From positions 310,001-374,000 of the forward strand of contig CAZSDU010000001.1 in the NCBI GenBank assembly GCA_964605775.1: a stretch of 64,000 nucleotides of DNA. The letters are read 5' to 3'. The stretch is from CAZSDU01 sp964605775. Its GTDB lineage: Bacteria > Bacteroidota > Bacteroidia > Bacteroidales > FEN-979. How positions within the stretch are numbered: the first letter of the stretch is position 1; each line of letters opens with the position of its first letter. Both the position numbers and the translations under genes were made by a program. Shown here in pieces: positions 17,006 through 26,349 of the stretch. The notes beneath the pieces are model-generated. The model had not been told where the DNA came from, did no database searches, and saw only the letters and a program-made list of their open reading frames with translations.

Positions 17006-20000
17006 TTAGTGTATGCAAATCATACTTTTTGTTTCTGAATGATCTGCAGTTATCATCCGGCAGGAATAAATTCCGGCAGGGATGTTATTCCCCGATTCAT
17101 CCGTCCCATCCCAAAAGAGAAGATGATCTCCTGCATTTTCTTTGTTCTGATGAAATGTGCGGATTCTGACACCCTGGGCATTAAATATTTCAAAGGTAAT
17201 CTCTTCCTGCTTTGCTAATTTATATTGAATATGGGTTGAAGATATAAACGGATTGGGATAATTACCCTTTAAAAAAGTCAATCCATTTGTATTGGGGGAA
17301 CCCGAGGAGATCGGAAAGGGAATATGCATTAATACCGGTAAGACTGCCTGGTTGTTAAAATTATCATGTACAATAATATTACAGTAATAATCGCCGGGAG
17401 GCAGGTTGTCGGGTTGAAAAGTAAGATTTACTTCTGCCGTTTCATTCCTATACAAACTACCTGAAATATCAGATAAGGATAGCCAGTTATTCCATAATCC
17501 GGAATTTTTAATTCGGATAAACCCGAACTTATCATGTGGGGTATTACCTGTTTGATCACCATGAATATTATAGACTAGGAAAACGTCGTATTGGTATGAC
17601 AGATTAATCGTTCCGCTTAGGGTGGAAACGGCTGACTCTCCTGGTTTCACAACCCCGGAACCACTGCTTGTTTCTCCATGCCAGTTTTGAGGAAGCCCTG
17701 TACCTGGCGTTCCTTGGTATACCAGGTTTCCCAGGGATCCTCCTGTAAAATCTGTTGCTGTATTAAGTTCCACCCCGGGAGGAAAATCAACTTTGACATG
17801 GCTTACATTTTCGTTGTCACTACTCTGGTTGTGTAAAATCAAATCCCAGCTGTACAAGTTTCCAGGTACAAAATATTCGCTTGAGCATATAAGATTTGAG
17901 TTTGACTGATTGGAAGGATACCAGGCTTTGTTATTGGCCAGGGTATCAAAAACCATGGTTGAAAAATTCAGTATTCCACCACCATCATTCGTGATAGAAA
18001 AATGATCTGTTGAAGTTTGTCCTATTTCCAGTGTTTTTTCAAACATCTTCGGAAAAACAGCTATAACTGGTTGTGCACCTGCAATGAGGGGAAACTGAAT
18101 AAAATCCAGAAAAGCACAATCGTATCCATTGCTAACAGAATAATCTTTATGATAAGTCCAGTTGAAGGTGTGATATCCTTTCTCAATAGGAAAAGAAACC
18201 TGGCTCCAGTCTCCTTCGCCATCCCATCTTTGCATTTCAAAATTATCAATAGAGAAGGCCAGATAGTCGTAATTGAATGTTCCGGCAGGATCGTGTTCAC
18301 AGGAAACTTTTTTCCAAAAACTTAATATTCCATCTTCCAGGACGCAAACACTTAAAAATAAAGTCGATTCCTGATCATCAAAGATCCATCCGGAGCGTCC
18401 TGAATAATTTCCCTCATACCTGATTACTGGATCAAATCCCCATGGGGCAGCACCCGAAAAATTCCAGTCGAATTTATTGTAAGTGGCTGTTTCAAAATCT
18501 TCGATGATATCGCCGGAATACAGAAAAAGGCTATCCGAGGTATTGAGGTTCTGACTTGTTTGAAGGAAAGTATTCATTTTGTAAAGGTGTTCGAATGGAA
18601 CTGTGGAAGAAGCGGTAACATGAAAGAGAATATTATTGGAAGAATCCGGTTTAAGCATAGAAAGAAATCCGGTATCCACGTCAATGGTCAGGTTGGTATC
18701 GGCTGCTATAAGTGTGACATGAATGCCGGAAGCTGAAACACTTCCATTATTTTTCAAGGTTACAAGCAGATCAGCAGATTCTCCCGGATCAAGCCGGTGG
18801 TTGTCGCCATCATCCAGTTCGACTTTTGAAAAATGAAATTCCGGGGCGAAAGCGACCAGATGAATATCAATGTTGCTGTTCTGTTGCGCTGTTATCATAT
18901 TCATTGGGATGATAAACAGATGATTGTTTGGGATATCAGGAGAAATCAGCATCCCGAATGCATGGGGAATGGTCAGGGTCTGACTTCCGTTAACCACAGG
19001 AACGATTATACTAGCATTGAGTAAGGTAACATAGGGGTCAGAATTTGTGATGGAAACCTGAATATTACTTACTGGCTGTGAGCTAAGATTGGTAAGGGAA
19101 AGATTAAGATAAGCCGTTTCTCCATATTCAATAATGCTATCATTTCCTGACTCAACCTGATAGCCTATAAGCAGGCCATTAGTATTAAACAATAAGGTCT
19201 TCGTGGAAGAAATATTGTCATTATCAGTGACTACGAAATTCACTGCTGTATTCTGGTATGGCAGGGTAGGTGTACCTGTAAACAGACCATCTTCCGTAAC
19301 CATCATCTCAGCAGGATAACCGCAGGAAGCAAACTGGTCCAGGGTATTGGGTGCGATGGCAGATGAATTGTTCAGGGCAGTAAACTGATAGTTTTTATTA
19401 TCTCCTGAAGAAATACCCCCTGTCCAGGCAGTATTTGCCGGATAGACCATATCTCCGTAATAGAATTCTATTTTCCCGTTTGAATAAAATTTTACAGCAA
19501 AATTCAGGTTTGTGGATGACGTTCCGGTGATGAAAGTTTTCCAGCGTATCGTTGCTGATGTCGAATTTCCTTCATACCAGATTCCTTGTCCCTGTGAAGG
19601 ATTAATATACATATCGGTCATAAACGGGGCAACGATTGCGGATTGCCGGAAGAGTAGCGATTTGTCAATTAGATAAGGCCAGGTATAGGGCTGATCATCG
19701 AATAAAATATACCCATCAGCATAAATGTACAGTTTATTTATGTTTTTCTTAAAAAAGGGGAAATTAAAGTCCAGCAATTTTATTGCAAAACCTGTATTGT
19801 TATTGGTCAGGATCAGTTGTTGTGCATTGACAGCAGGGAAAGATGCAGTGGTAATGGTTTCCGGATAATTCAGCCGGGCATCCCAACGATAGGGGGGGGT
19901 GCCATTATTTGCTGTAAGTTGAAAATTATATGGCTGGTAAAGCATTGCAGGCGGAAGGCTGCCCGACACGATGGCTGGTTTATTGAAATTCACGGTATGA

Positions 20001-21427
20001 TTAAGTCCCAGCCGTGTCATCGTATTATTCCCGATCAGAATATTTGTGCCAGAGTAAACATTGTATAAGGGGGACCCGGAAGTATAATCTATCAATGACC
20101 AGCCAACAATTGTTCCTGATGCCACATTGCCCGGATCGTTCTCCTGAACCTGAAGGAAGAATCTGGCAGGTTGTCCGCTGCTCAACTGTGAAAGCAAGGG
20201 TGTCAGGTCAAGTCCGAATTCAATGGTTTTATCGGCTTCTGAAGTTCCTCCCTGCATATAATAATCTCCCCCCTGATAATTAAAAACCGGAAAATCAAGA
20301 ACCGTTGAAGGCAGGGTGGCACTAAGATCCGTATTCATTCCCACATTCACTTTCAGTTTATTTCGCGAGGTATGATTGAGGGTTATTTTCATTGTCAGTT
20401 TCGGATCGCATGATTGCTTGACATCAATCACATAGATGGTATGATTCCATATTCCCCCATACCCAATATTATCAGCAATGTTTTTATACATGGTATAGCA
20501 GAATCCCTGATTACACCATCCGGGACCCGCATAACCATTGGCGAATTTTAATCCTCCTATTTCCCAATCATGCATGTCAACGGCTCCATCCCCGTTGATA
20601 TCAATGTTGTTGGTATATTTCCCGTCCCCGTTAAAATCATACCGGACAGAGTCATTGTATCCGCAGATGGTCCAGGCGTGTGAAGGACTGCCGCCCCAGT
20701 AGGTCTGAACATATTTCCCGGCTTCAGGAGTACCGGCAGGTAATACCGCTGAGGGGGTACTGAAATAGTTGCCATAAATATTTCCCACTCCGCCCACTAC
20801 TGAACCATTCAGATGTTCGGCTAACCAGTATTTCAAGGTAAGCAATCCTTCCGGACTGTCGGCCCTGATGGCACTCACCGTATTCAATCGGTTTTTCATG
20901 CCATTGTAATACTTATCATAACCTGAAATCCAGCGTAAATAACCACCGGTGTTCAATGCTCCGCCATAATCCGTAACATTCATGGTGCCACAGGTTTTAA
21001 TAATTTCCCAGGAGTCAAAAAAACTGACACCCTGATAATTGTTGGCATTGTTTAAGAAATCCCAGGCAAAATGCGTTGGATATTGATTATTGGTGACATT
21101 GGCAGGTACATTGCGTAACCTGTCCACCTCATACGTGAAATTAAAAGCAATACTTGCCGATTGCCCGCATTCATAGCCAGATTGATAGGTAATCGGACGA
21201 AAAAAAGGCTGGGAAGAGTTATCCACACTTTGAGGCAGTAAGGGAGCATAAGGACCTTTATAATGTTCAGGAAGATTGAGAATGGGAATGTTGGAAAGGA
21301 CAAAAAGCTCATCAGGAGTCAGGGAAAAAGGTTCAAGACCTTGCTGTGCCGGAAGGTCCTGTGCCTGAAGACCCATAAAAAGAAAAGACAACAAGGAGGT
21401 TATTCCGATGACAATGAGCTTCTTCAT
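17006..21427 (-). CDS. secreted papain-type (C1A) cysteine protease with type IX sorting tail
   Basis: A 1473-residue protein with a clean signal peptide ending near AQA. The N-terminal domain (about 70-340) has a papain arrangement: Q82 and the nucleophile C87 in YQSGYECGQSAS, the histidine in PSHAWTICGYND, and the asparagine in FANGYAGPGW. Between His and Asn lie two EF-hand/dockerin-type loops (DFNGDGKYT and DINGDGAVD). The next 1000 residues are beta-sandwich modules: a He_PIG-type domain opened by an insertion, CARDB-like repeats and a MAM-like segment. The last 85 residues (NYPNPFISSTHIQYKL onward) are a T9SS type A sorting domain, so it should be exported and surface-attached or released. 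Its place in a polysaccharide cluster is unexpected. Confidence 0.85.
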   Translation of the reverse strand: MKKLIVIGITSLLSFLFMGLQAQDLPAQQGLEPFSLTPDELFVLSNIPILNLPEHYKGPYAPLLPQSVDNSSQPFFRPITYQSGYECGQSASIAFNFTYEVDRLRNVPANVTNNQYPTHFAWDFLNNANNYQGVSFFDSWEIIKTCGTMNVTDYGGALNTGGYLRWISGYDKYYNGMKNRLNTVSAIRADSPEGLLTLKYWLAEHLNGSVVGGVGNIYGNYFSTPSAVLPAGTPEAGKYVQTYWGGSPSHAWTICGYNDSVRYDFNGDGKYTNNIDINGDGAVDMHDWEIGGLKFANGYAGPGWCNQGFCYTMYKNIADNIGYGGIWNHTIYVIDVKQSCDPKLTMKITLNHTSRNKLKVNVGMNTDLSATLPSTVLDFPVFNYQGGDYYMQGGTSEADKTIEFGLDLTPLLSQLSSGQPARFFLQVQENDPGNVASGTIVGWSLIDYTSGSPLYNVYSGTNILIGNNTMTRLGLNHTVNFNKPAIVSGSLPPAMLYQPYNFQLTANNGTPPYRWDARLNYPETITTASFPAVNAQQLILTNNNTGFAIKLLDFNFPFFKKNINKLYIYADGYILFDDQPYTWPYLIDKSLLFRQSAIVAPFMTDMYINPSQGQGIWYEGNSTSATIRWKTFITGTSSTNLNFAVKFYSNGKIEFYYGDMVYPANTAWTGGISSGDNKNYQFTALNNSSAIAPNTLDQFASCGYPAEMMVTEDGLFTGTPTLPYQNTAVNFVVTDNDNISSTKTLLFNTNGLLIGYQVESGNDSIIEYGETAYLNLSLTNLSSQPVSNIQVSITNSDPYVTLLNASIIVPVVNGSQTLTIPHAFGMLISPDIPNNHLFIIPMNMITAQQNSNIDIHLVAFAPEFHFSKVELDDGDNHRLDPGESADLLVTLKNNGSVSASGIHVTLIAADTNLTIDVDTGFLSMLKPDSSNNILFHVTASSTVPFEHLYKMNTFLQTSQNLNTSDSLFLYSGDIIEDFETATYNKFDWNFSGAAPWGFDPVIRYEGNYSGRSGWIFDDQESTLFLSVCVLEDGILSFWKKVSCEHDPAGTFNYDYLAFSIDNFEMQRWDGEGDWSQVSFPIEKGYHTFNWTYHKDYSVSNGYDCAFLDFIQFPLIAGAQPVIAVFPKMFEKTLEIGQTSTDHFSITNDGGGILNFSTMVFDTLANNKAWYPSNQSNSNLICSSEYFVPGNLYSWDLILHNQSSDNENVSHVKVDFPPGVELNTATDFTGGSLGNLVYQGTPGTGLPQNWHGETSSGSGVVKPGESAVSTLSGTINLSYQYDVFLVYNIHGDQTGNTPHDKFGFIRIKNSGLWNNWLSLSDISGSLYRNETAEVNLTFQPDNLPPGDYYCNIIVHDNFNNQAVLPVLMHIPFPISSGSPNTNGLTFLKGNYPNPFISSTHIQYKLAKQEEITFEIFNAQGVRIRTFHQNKENAGDHLLFWDGTDESGNNIPAGIYSCRMITADHSETKSMICIH

Positions 21428-21457
21428 AATAAGATTTTAAAAATCACCTTGACAATA

Positions 21458-22930
21458 TTAAGGATTTTGTTTTGATTGGTCATACAGATAATTCGCATCA
21501 CGGTAAAGCATGGTATCCAGGGATACATTCCGCTCCTTTGCTTTCTTTTCAACAGCTGCAAGCCATTCCGGATTCTGATATATGGACAGGACCAGATACA
21601 TAATGCTGTCCTGGCGTGTTTTCCCTTTTATCTCATGATAATTATTGTAGAAGGTATATTCTGCATCATTTCGGATAATTTCTTCGAGGGGGCGACGTTG
21701 CTTCTTGGCCTTTTTCACCAAAAACCTGAACCAGTTTCTATCATTACGGATTTCATTCTCCGTATTATAAACCTTATCATCCCTGGTTTCCGGATGAAAA
21801 GCCAGGTAAGCTTCATCGGCAAAATTCCAGAATCCATTATGCATGTTGATTTCAGAGATCATTAAAAGGATGACATCGAACTTCTTATAGGTTGAAAGCA
21901 ATTCTGATTTATCCACGTAAACAGGAGGATTATTATGATGATAGGGGTATAATTTGTTGTTGTAATACCAGTATTCCTGGTTTTTAAACAACTGATCGGA
22001 GATTTTTCCCTTGCAGAAATTCACATAATAGCTATCGGCGATAACCAATACCGATAAATTTCTTTTTTCCGGATCGTTTTCAATTTTTAAAACCGGATAG
22101 GCTCCAAGGGTTTTGGGCAGGGGCAAACAAAGATTGAGTACCTCGCCGATATCGTTATCGGTCAGCCGGGCTGTATCGGAAAGCACTATCCGCTCGATGG
22201 CAATTTCCGGAAGCCTGGAGGATGTTCTTTGTTCGATATATCTTTTCAGGGTGTCTGCAGCAAGGGCTACCCCATAGATACTCCAGTGCATCCCATATTT
22301 CGGGAAAACCGGGTAACGGCATGTATCCCTGACCAGTTTGAAATAGTCATTCAAATCAAGGAAGGGTAACCCCAGTGAAACTGCTTTCGTTTTAATCCAT
22401 TCATAGTTGGACAAAGTTCGTTTTCGCGGATGATAGCGACCCGGAATAAACTCGGGCATTACGCTGGCTTTACCGGGTTCAAAAACAAAGATCAGTTCAA
22501 TATGATGCGACTTCAGACTGTCGTACACATTTTTTAATCGGGACATCTTTTTTTCCAGTGGTTTTTCCCCGATAAAAAATTCACCTGTATATTCGAAAAT
22601 ATAATCCTCTTCATACAGGTAATCATTTTTCCCGGCGATAAAACCCTCGGCATGACAGATCCTGAATAAGCTGTAATCCAATTGATTGCGTAATCTCAAC
22701 AAGGATTTTCTAAACCCTATATGATGTTCCATCCGATCCATAAACTCCTGCTGAAATTCCCCCCTGAACCATCTGTCCCAGGTAAAACGCTTTAGTTCCG
22801 GTGGCTCCACCTTGTCGATAAAAAATCCATGAAGGGGTTTTTCATCCACCCCTTTGAAGACATGCTGTAAACCAAAGGCCAGTATGAAGATAAGCACAAT
22901 CCAACAAACCAGCTTTTTTACCCTGCGCAT
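21458..22930 (-). CDS. AlgJ/AlgX-like SGNH-type acetyltransferase accessory (copy 1)
   Basis: A 490-residue protein with one N-terminal membrane helix (about 7-27) and a periplasmic domain like AlgJ/AlgX, which pass acetyl groups from an MBOAT protein to a polysaccharide. The serine block is VLVIADSYY (D299, S300) and the histidine block KYGMHWSIYG (H215). In AlgX the histidine sits in a DxH pair; here the aspartate position is Gly213. The C-terminal 110 residues (after about 380) are charged and extra compared with copy 2 at 24434. The MBOAT gene lies 18 bases upstream. O-acylation of an exported glycan is the best inference. Confidence 0.75.
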   Translation of the reverse strand: MRRVKKLVCWIVLIFILAFGLQHVFKGVDEKPLHGFFIDKVEPPELKRFTWDRWFRGEFQQEFMDRMEHHIGFRKSLLRLRNQLDYSLFRICHAEGFIAGKNDYLYEEDYIFEYTGEFFIGEKPLEKKMSRLKNVYDSLKSHHIELIFVFEPGKASVMPEFIPGRYHPRKRTLSNYEWIKTKAVSLGLPFLDLNDYFKLVRDTCRYPVFPKYGMHWSIYGVALAADTLKRYIEQRTSSRLPEIAIERIVLSDTARLTDNDIGEVLNLCLPLPKTLGAYPVLKIENDPEKRNLSVLVIADSYYVNFCKGKISDQLFKNQEYWYYNNKLYPYHHNNPPVYVDKSELLSTYKKFDVILLMISEINMHNGFWNFADEAYLAFHPETRDDKVYNTENEIRNDRNWFRFLVKKAKKQRRPLEEIIRNDAEYTFYNNYHEIKGKTRQDSIMYLVLSIYQNPEWLAAVEKKAKERNVSLDTMLYRDANYLYDQSKQNP

Positions 22931-22948
22931 TGACCCGTCTCCCCGTGA

Positions 22949-24406
22949 TTAAAATCTGAAATAAATGAAAGGATTGAACCCTGAAGAAGTTATGGCTGCT
23001 TCGCTGAGGATAAACAGTAAGATCGCCAGTACCGACATGGTTAGCATAGTTAAATTTTCAGGGATAGTATAAAGGCGGTTGATCCAGCCCTCCATTTTTT
23101 TTCTTACTCCCCAGAAAGAGAAAATCATGGCCAGGCTCAGTATGGTCCAGAATTTCGGGTTCAGCCAGACTTCATTTTCCGCAGATCGGAAGGCAAACAT
23201 CCTGGCTATGAAAGCCTGGGCATCCGGCAGGGTTTCCGAACGAAAAATGACCCATCCAAGGGTAAGAATAAAAAAAGTAAGGAGTATACTGGGGACTTTC
23301 CCGATCTTTTTCAGATATTTTAACAGAAAAAGCCTGTCGATGATCAGGAAAAGACCCTGGAAAACTCCCCAGGCAATAAAGGTCCAAGCCGCACCATGCC
23401 ATAAACCACAAAGGAGAAAAGTGACAGAAGTGGCAATAAGGTAAATAATTTTATCAGCACGCAGCCCGAGATAACGTTCTTTGGGCAATTTCCTGGAAGT
23501 CGCATAGGCCAGGGGTAAAAACACATAATCGCGGAACCAGAAAGAAAGGGTGATATGCCAGCGTCTCCAGAACTCAGTGATACTTTGGGAAATATAGGGA
23601 CTATTAAAATTCTCCGGAAGTTTGAATCCCATCATCCTGGCCAGGCCTATGGCCATGTCGGAATATCCTGAAAAGTCGAAATAAATCTGAAAAGTATAGG
23701 CAATGGCCCCTAACCAGGCCAGTCCGCTGGAGAGATCTTGCAGATCAAGACTGAATATTTCGTTGACGGTCAGGCCGAGGACATCGGCAATCAGGACCTT
23801 TTTTGAGAGTCCGATGACAAAGCGGTAAAACCCGATTAAGCGGTCGTCGATTGAATTCCGGTTTTGCCTATCCTCAATCTGGCTTGCAATATGTCCGGGT
23901 CTTACGATCGGGCCAGCCAGTAACTGGGGGAACATGAAAACATATAAAGCATAATCCCAGAAACTTTTAAACCCCGTGAATTGTTTTTTATAGATGTCGA
24001 GCGTGCAAGCCAGTTTCTGGAATGTAATGAATGAAATGCCTACCGGTAAAGCGATTTTTGTCCAGGGGCCGGGATTGATTCCGAACCATACCTCCATCAG
24101 CTGAAACTGATCAACAAAAAAATTCATGTACTTGAAGTACATCAGCAGTCCAAGATTCAACAGAACAGAAATCCAGAATAACACCCTGCGTTTTTTTCCA
24201 CCGGTGGTAATCATCCCCCGGATCAGCAGATAATCCAGGATTACGGATCCGGCAATATAAAACACGAATTTCGGCGCTCCCCAGGCATAGAAAAAAACAC
24301 TAACCAACAGGATAAAACCGTTTTTGAACTGTCCGGCTAATAAAAAATAAATGATCAGGAAAACCGGTAAGAAATAAAGTAAAAACAGACTACTGCTGAA
24401 AACCAT
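22949..24406 (-). CDS. MBOAT family O-acyltransferase (AlgI-like)
   Basis: A 485-residue polytopic membrane protein of the AlgI/DltB type, with around ten hydrophobic helices. Conserved landmarks are LPVGISFITFQ near residue 120, FPQLLAGPIVRP near 159, FDFSGYSDMAIGLARMMGF near 244, EFWRRWHITLSFWFRDYVF with His284, and LLCGLWHGAAW with the invariant His337. Such proteins move an acyl group, usually acetyl, across the membrane to a periplasmic partner. It lies between two AlgJ/AlgX-like genes with gaps of 18 and 27 bases, the usual partner arrangement. The acceptor glycan is unknown. Confidence 0.92.
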   Translation of the reverse strand: MVFSSSLFLLYFLPVFLIIYFLLAGQFKNGFILLVSVFFYAWGAPKFVFYIAGSVILDYLLIRGMITTGGKKRRVLFWISVLLNLGLLMYFKYMNFFVDQFQLMEVWFGINPGPWTKIALPVGISFITFQKLACTLDIYKKQFTGFKSFWDYALYVFMFPQLLAGPIVRPGHIASQIEDRQNRNSIDDRLIGFYRFVIGLSKKVLIADVLGLTVNEIFSLDLQDLSSGLAWLGAIAYTFQIYFDFSGYSDMAIGLARMMGFKLPENFNSPYISQSITEFWRRWHITLSFWFRDYVFLPLAYATSRKLPKERYLGLRADKIIYLIATSVTFLLCGLWHGAAWTFIAWGVFQGLFLIIDRLFLLKYLKKIGKVPSILLTFFILTLGWVIFRSETLPDAQAFIARMFAFRSAENEVWLNPKFWTILSLAMIFSFWGVRKKMEGWINRLYTIPENLTMLTMSVLAILLFILSEAAITSSGFNPFIYFRF

Positions 24407-24433
24407 AACTTGGTGTTTATTTATTGATCTTTG

Positions 24434-25582
24434 TCACTTGACCTCTTGTGTTGTGTCCCTCATTAATGCCAGCACCCGGTCAACAAACCAGTAGCCTGCA
24501 TTACCATACCCAGCATTGGTTTGAATGAAAACAATTACCTTCTGTCTGTCGATAGACGCTTGAAGGTTTAAGTCGCTGACCATCTCTTTTTGCTTGATCC
24601 CATTGAGATAAACATCATGATCATAGTACCAGAATTCTTCGTTGCTAAAAATGTTTTTAATATAACCTGGTTCAGACCAGCAAAAGTAGAAACTATCGCC
24701 GATAAATAAGGCAGATGGCTTCTTTTCAGTATTGGTTTCCCGGTAATGAAAATGAGGATAGGCAAGCGGCGGATGAGGGATGTTCCAGATCAGGTTAAGG
24801 GCCATATAGATATCTTTATCGTAACTTCGCGCGGACCTGCTGTTTTCAATACTATCAAGCACAAGTTCAGTCATTGGAGTTTCCAGCTTCCTGCTTAAAT
24901 AATGTATCAAAGAATCCATCGCAAGATATGCTCCATAGGAGCTCCAGTGAATCCCTGTTTTCGGGTACAACATAAATCGGGAAGTATCTTTGATTTTCAG
25001 GAACCATGCATTGAAATCAATAAAATTGACGCCTGCTTTTTCCAACCCCTGCTTATACCATTGATAGTTGGTGGTATCCCTCCTGGCTTTCAAATACCGG
25101 TCAGGTATTTTTTCAGAATAAAAGCTGCCTTTATCTGGAGCAAAAATAACAAGCATCAGGATTTTTTTTTCATTCCAAAGGAGTTCCTGAAGTTCCTTAA
25201 ACTGCGAAACCCTGGCCTCAATTTTTTGTCTCCCGAAGAAATCATGACCCAGATAGGCTTTGATATATGGTTCTTCGAATAAATAATTGTTTTTGCCAAC
25301 AATGATTTTATGGGCATGAGGAACTCCAAATAAGCTGAAATCAATTTGGTTGAACAGTCGAACAAGATCAGATTTAAATGGAATTCTGCTTTCAATATAG
25401 GGCGTCAGGCTATCCTGGAAAGAACAATCGAAAAATCCCCTGGTCGTAAAAACGGGCATGATTTCTGACGGCTGATATCCGTCCAGGGAATTGGAAGAGA
25501 ACAGGGAGAAATTATCCTGAACTGCAGGCAAACACAACAAAAAAACAAGAATTGAAAAACAGATTTTTTTTACGGTAATCAT
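24434..25582 (-). CDS. AlgJ/AlgX-like SGNH-type acetyltransferase accessory (copy 2)
   Basis: A 382-residue paralogue of the protein at 21458, with an N-terminal helix or signal (about 4-22) and a periplasmic domain. Shared landmarks include HKIIVGKNNYLFEEPYI, LVIFAPDKGSFY, the histidine block PKTGIHWSSYG (H212) and the serine block ALFIGDSFYF (D296, S297). As in copy 1, the DxH aspartate is a glycine (Gly210). It lacks the C-terminal extension of copy 1. Two different periplasmic partners for a single MBOAT may mean two acceptor sites or a relay. It is flanked by the GT2 gene (23 bases) and the MBOAT gene. Confidence 0.75.
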   Translation of the reverse strand: MITVKKICFSILVFLLCLPAVQDNFSLFSSNSLDGYQPSEIMPVFTTRGFFDCSFQDSLTPYIESRIPFKSDLVRLFNQIDFSLFGVPHAHKIIVGKNNYLFEEPYIKAYLGHDFFGRQKIEARVSQFKELQELLWNEKKILMLVIFAPDKGSFYSEKIPDRYLKARRDTTNYQWYKQGLEKAGVNFIDFNAWFLKIKDTSRFMLYPKTGIHWSSYGAYLAMDSLIHYLSRKLETPMTELVLDSIENSRSARSYDKDIYMALNLIWNIPHPPLAYPHFHYRETNTEKKPSALFIGDSFYFCWSEPGYIKNIFSNEEFWYYDHDVYLNGIKQKEMVSDLNLQASIDRQKVIVFIQTNAGYGNAGYWFVDRVLALMRDTTQEVK

Positions 25583-25605
25583 TATATAACCAAAGCTGAG
25601 AAAAA

Positions 25606-26340
25606 TTATTTCAGGTATTTCCGGTCAAAAACATTGTATTTCAGAAGGCACCACAGGGCGCGGAAAGCATCTTTCATGCCGATTTTTTTCCCTTCCTCAT
25701 AGGTTCGTCCATAATAGGAAATTCCGACTTCATAAATCCTGATCTTCGGGAAACGGGCTATTTTACTGGTCACTTCAGGTTCAAACCCGAATCGCTTTTC
25801 GTTCAGGTAAAGTTTTTTGATCATATCTGCCCTGAACAGTTTATAACAGGTTTCCATATCCGTCAGGTTCAGGTTGGTGAACATATTGGAAACGAAGGTC
25901 AGGATTTTGTTCCCGATGGAATGCCAAAAGAAGAGGATGCGATGCGGTCTTCCTCCCATAAAACGGGATCCGAACACGACATCGGCGAAGCCATCCAGCA
26001 TGGGTTTGAGCAGGATATTATATTCATTGGGATCGTATTCCAGATCGGCATCCTGGATGATGATAAAATCCCCTCCGGCTTCCCGGATGCCTCGATGGAT
26101 GGCAGCTCCTTTCCCCTGATTGGTGTCCTGGGTAAAAGAAAGGATTTTTTCTCCCGGATGTTCGCGGATGTATGCTGAAATCACCTTTTCCGTTTCATCG
26201 CTGCTGTGGTCGTTAACAATGATGATTTCTTTCTGCACTCCGGCGATAAGCTCAACTGCCCTTACTTTATCCAAAATAAGATGGATGGTATTCGCTTCGT
26301 TGTAGGCAGGGATGATGATACTCAGTATGGTCAAGCTCAT
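25606..26340 (-). CDS. GT2 family glycosyltransferase (DPM1-like)
   Basis: A 244-residue GT-A glycosyltransferase. Motifs: SIIIPAYNEANTI at the start, IVNDHSSDETE, TNQGKGAAIHRGI, the metal-binding IIQDADLEYDP (DxD) and VVFGSRFMGG. This pattern is typical of polyprenyl-phosphate mannose or glucose synthases. There are no clear C-terminal membrane helices, so it should be cytoplasmic or peripheral. It starts 9 bases after murF-alr and precedes the AlgJ/MBOAT genes. It could make the lipid-linked sugar donor used by the cluster, but it could also serve an unrelated lipid-sugar pathway. Confidence 0.87.
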   Translation of the reverse strand: MSLTILSIIIPAYNEANTIHLILDKVRAVELIAGVQKEIIIVNDHSSDETEKVISAYIREHPGEKILSFTQDTNQGKGAAIHRGIREAGGDFIIIQDADLEYDPNEYNILLKPMLDGFADVVFGSRFMGGRPHRILFFWHSIGNKILTFVSNMFTNLNLTDMETCYKLFRADMIKKLYLNEKRFGFEPEVTSKIARFPKIRIYEVGISYYGRTYEEGKKIGMKDAFRALWCLLKYNVFDRKYLK

Positions 26341-26349
26341 AGAACGCGT

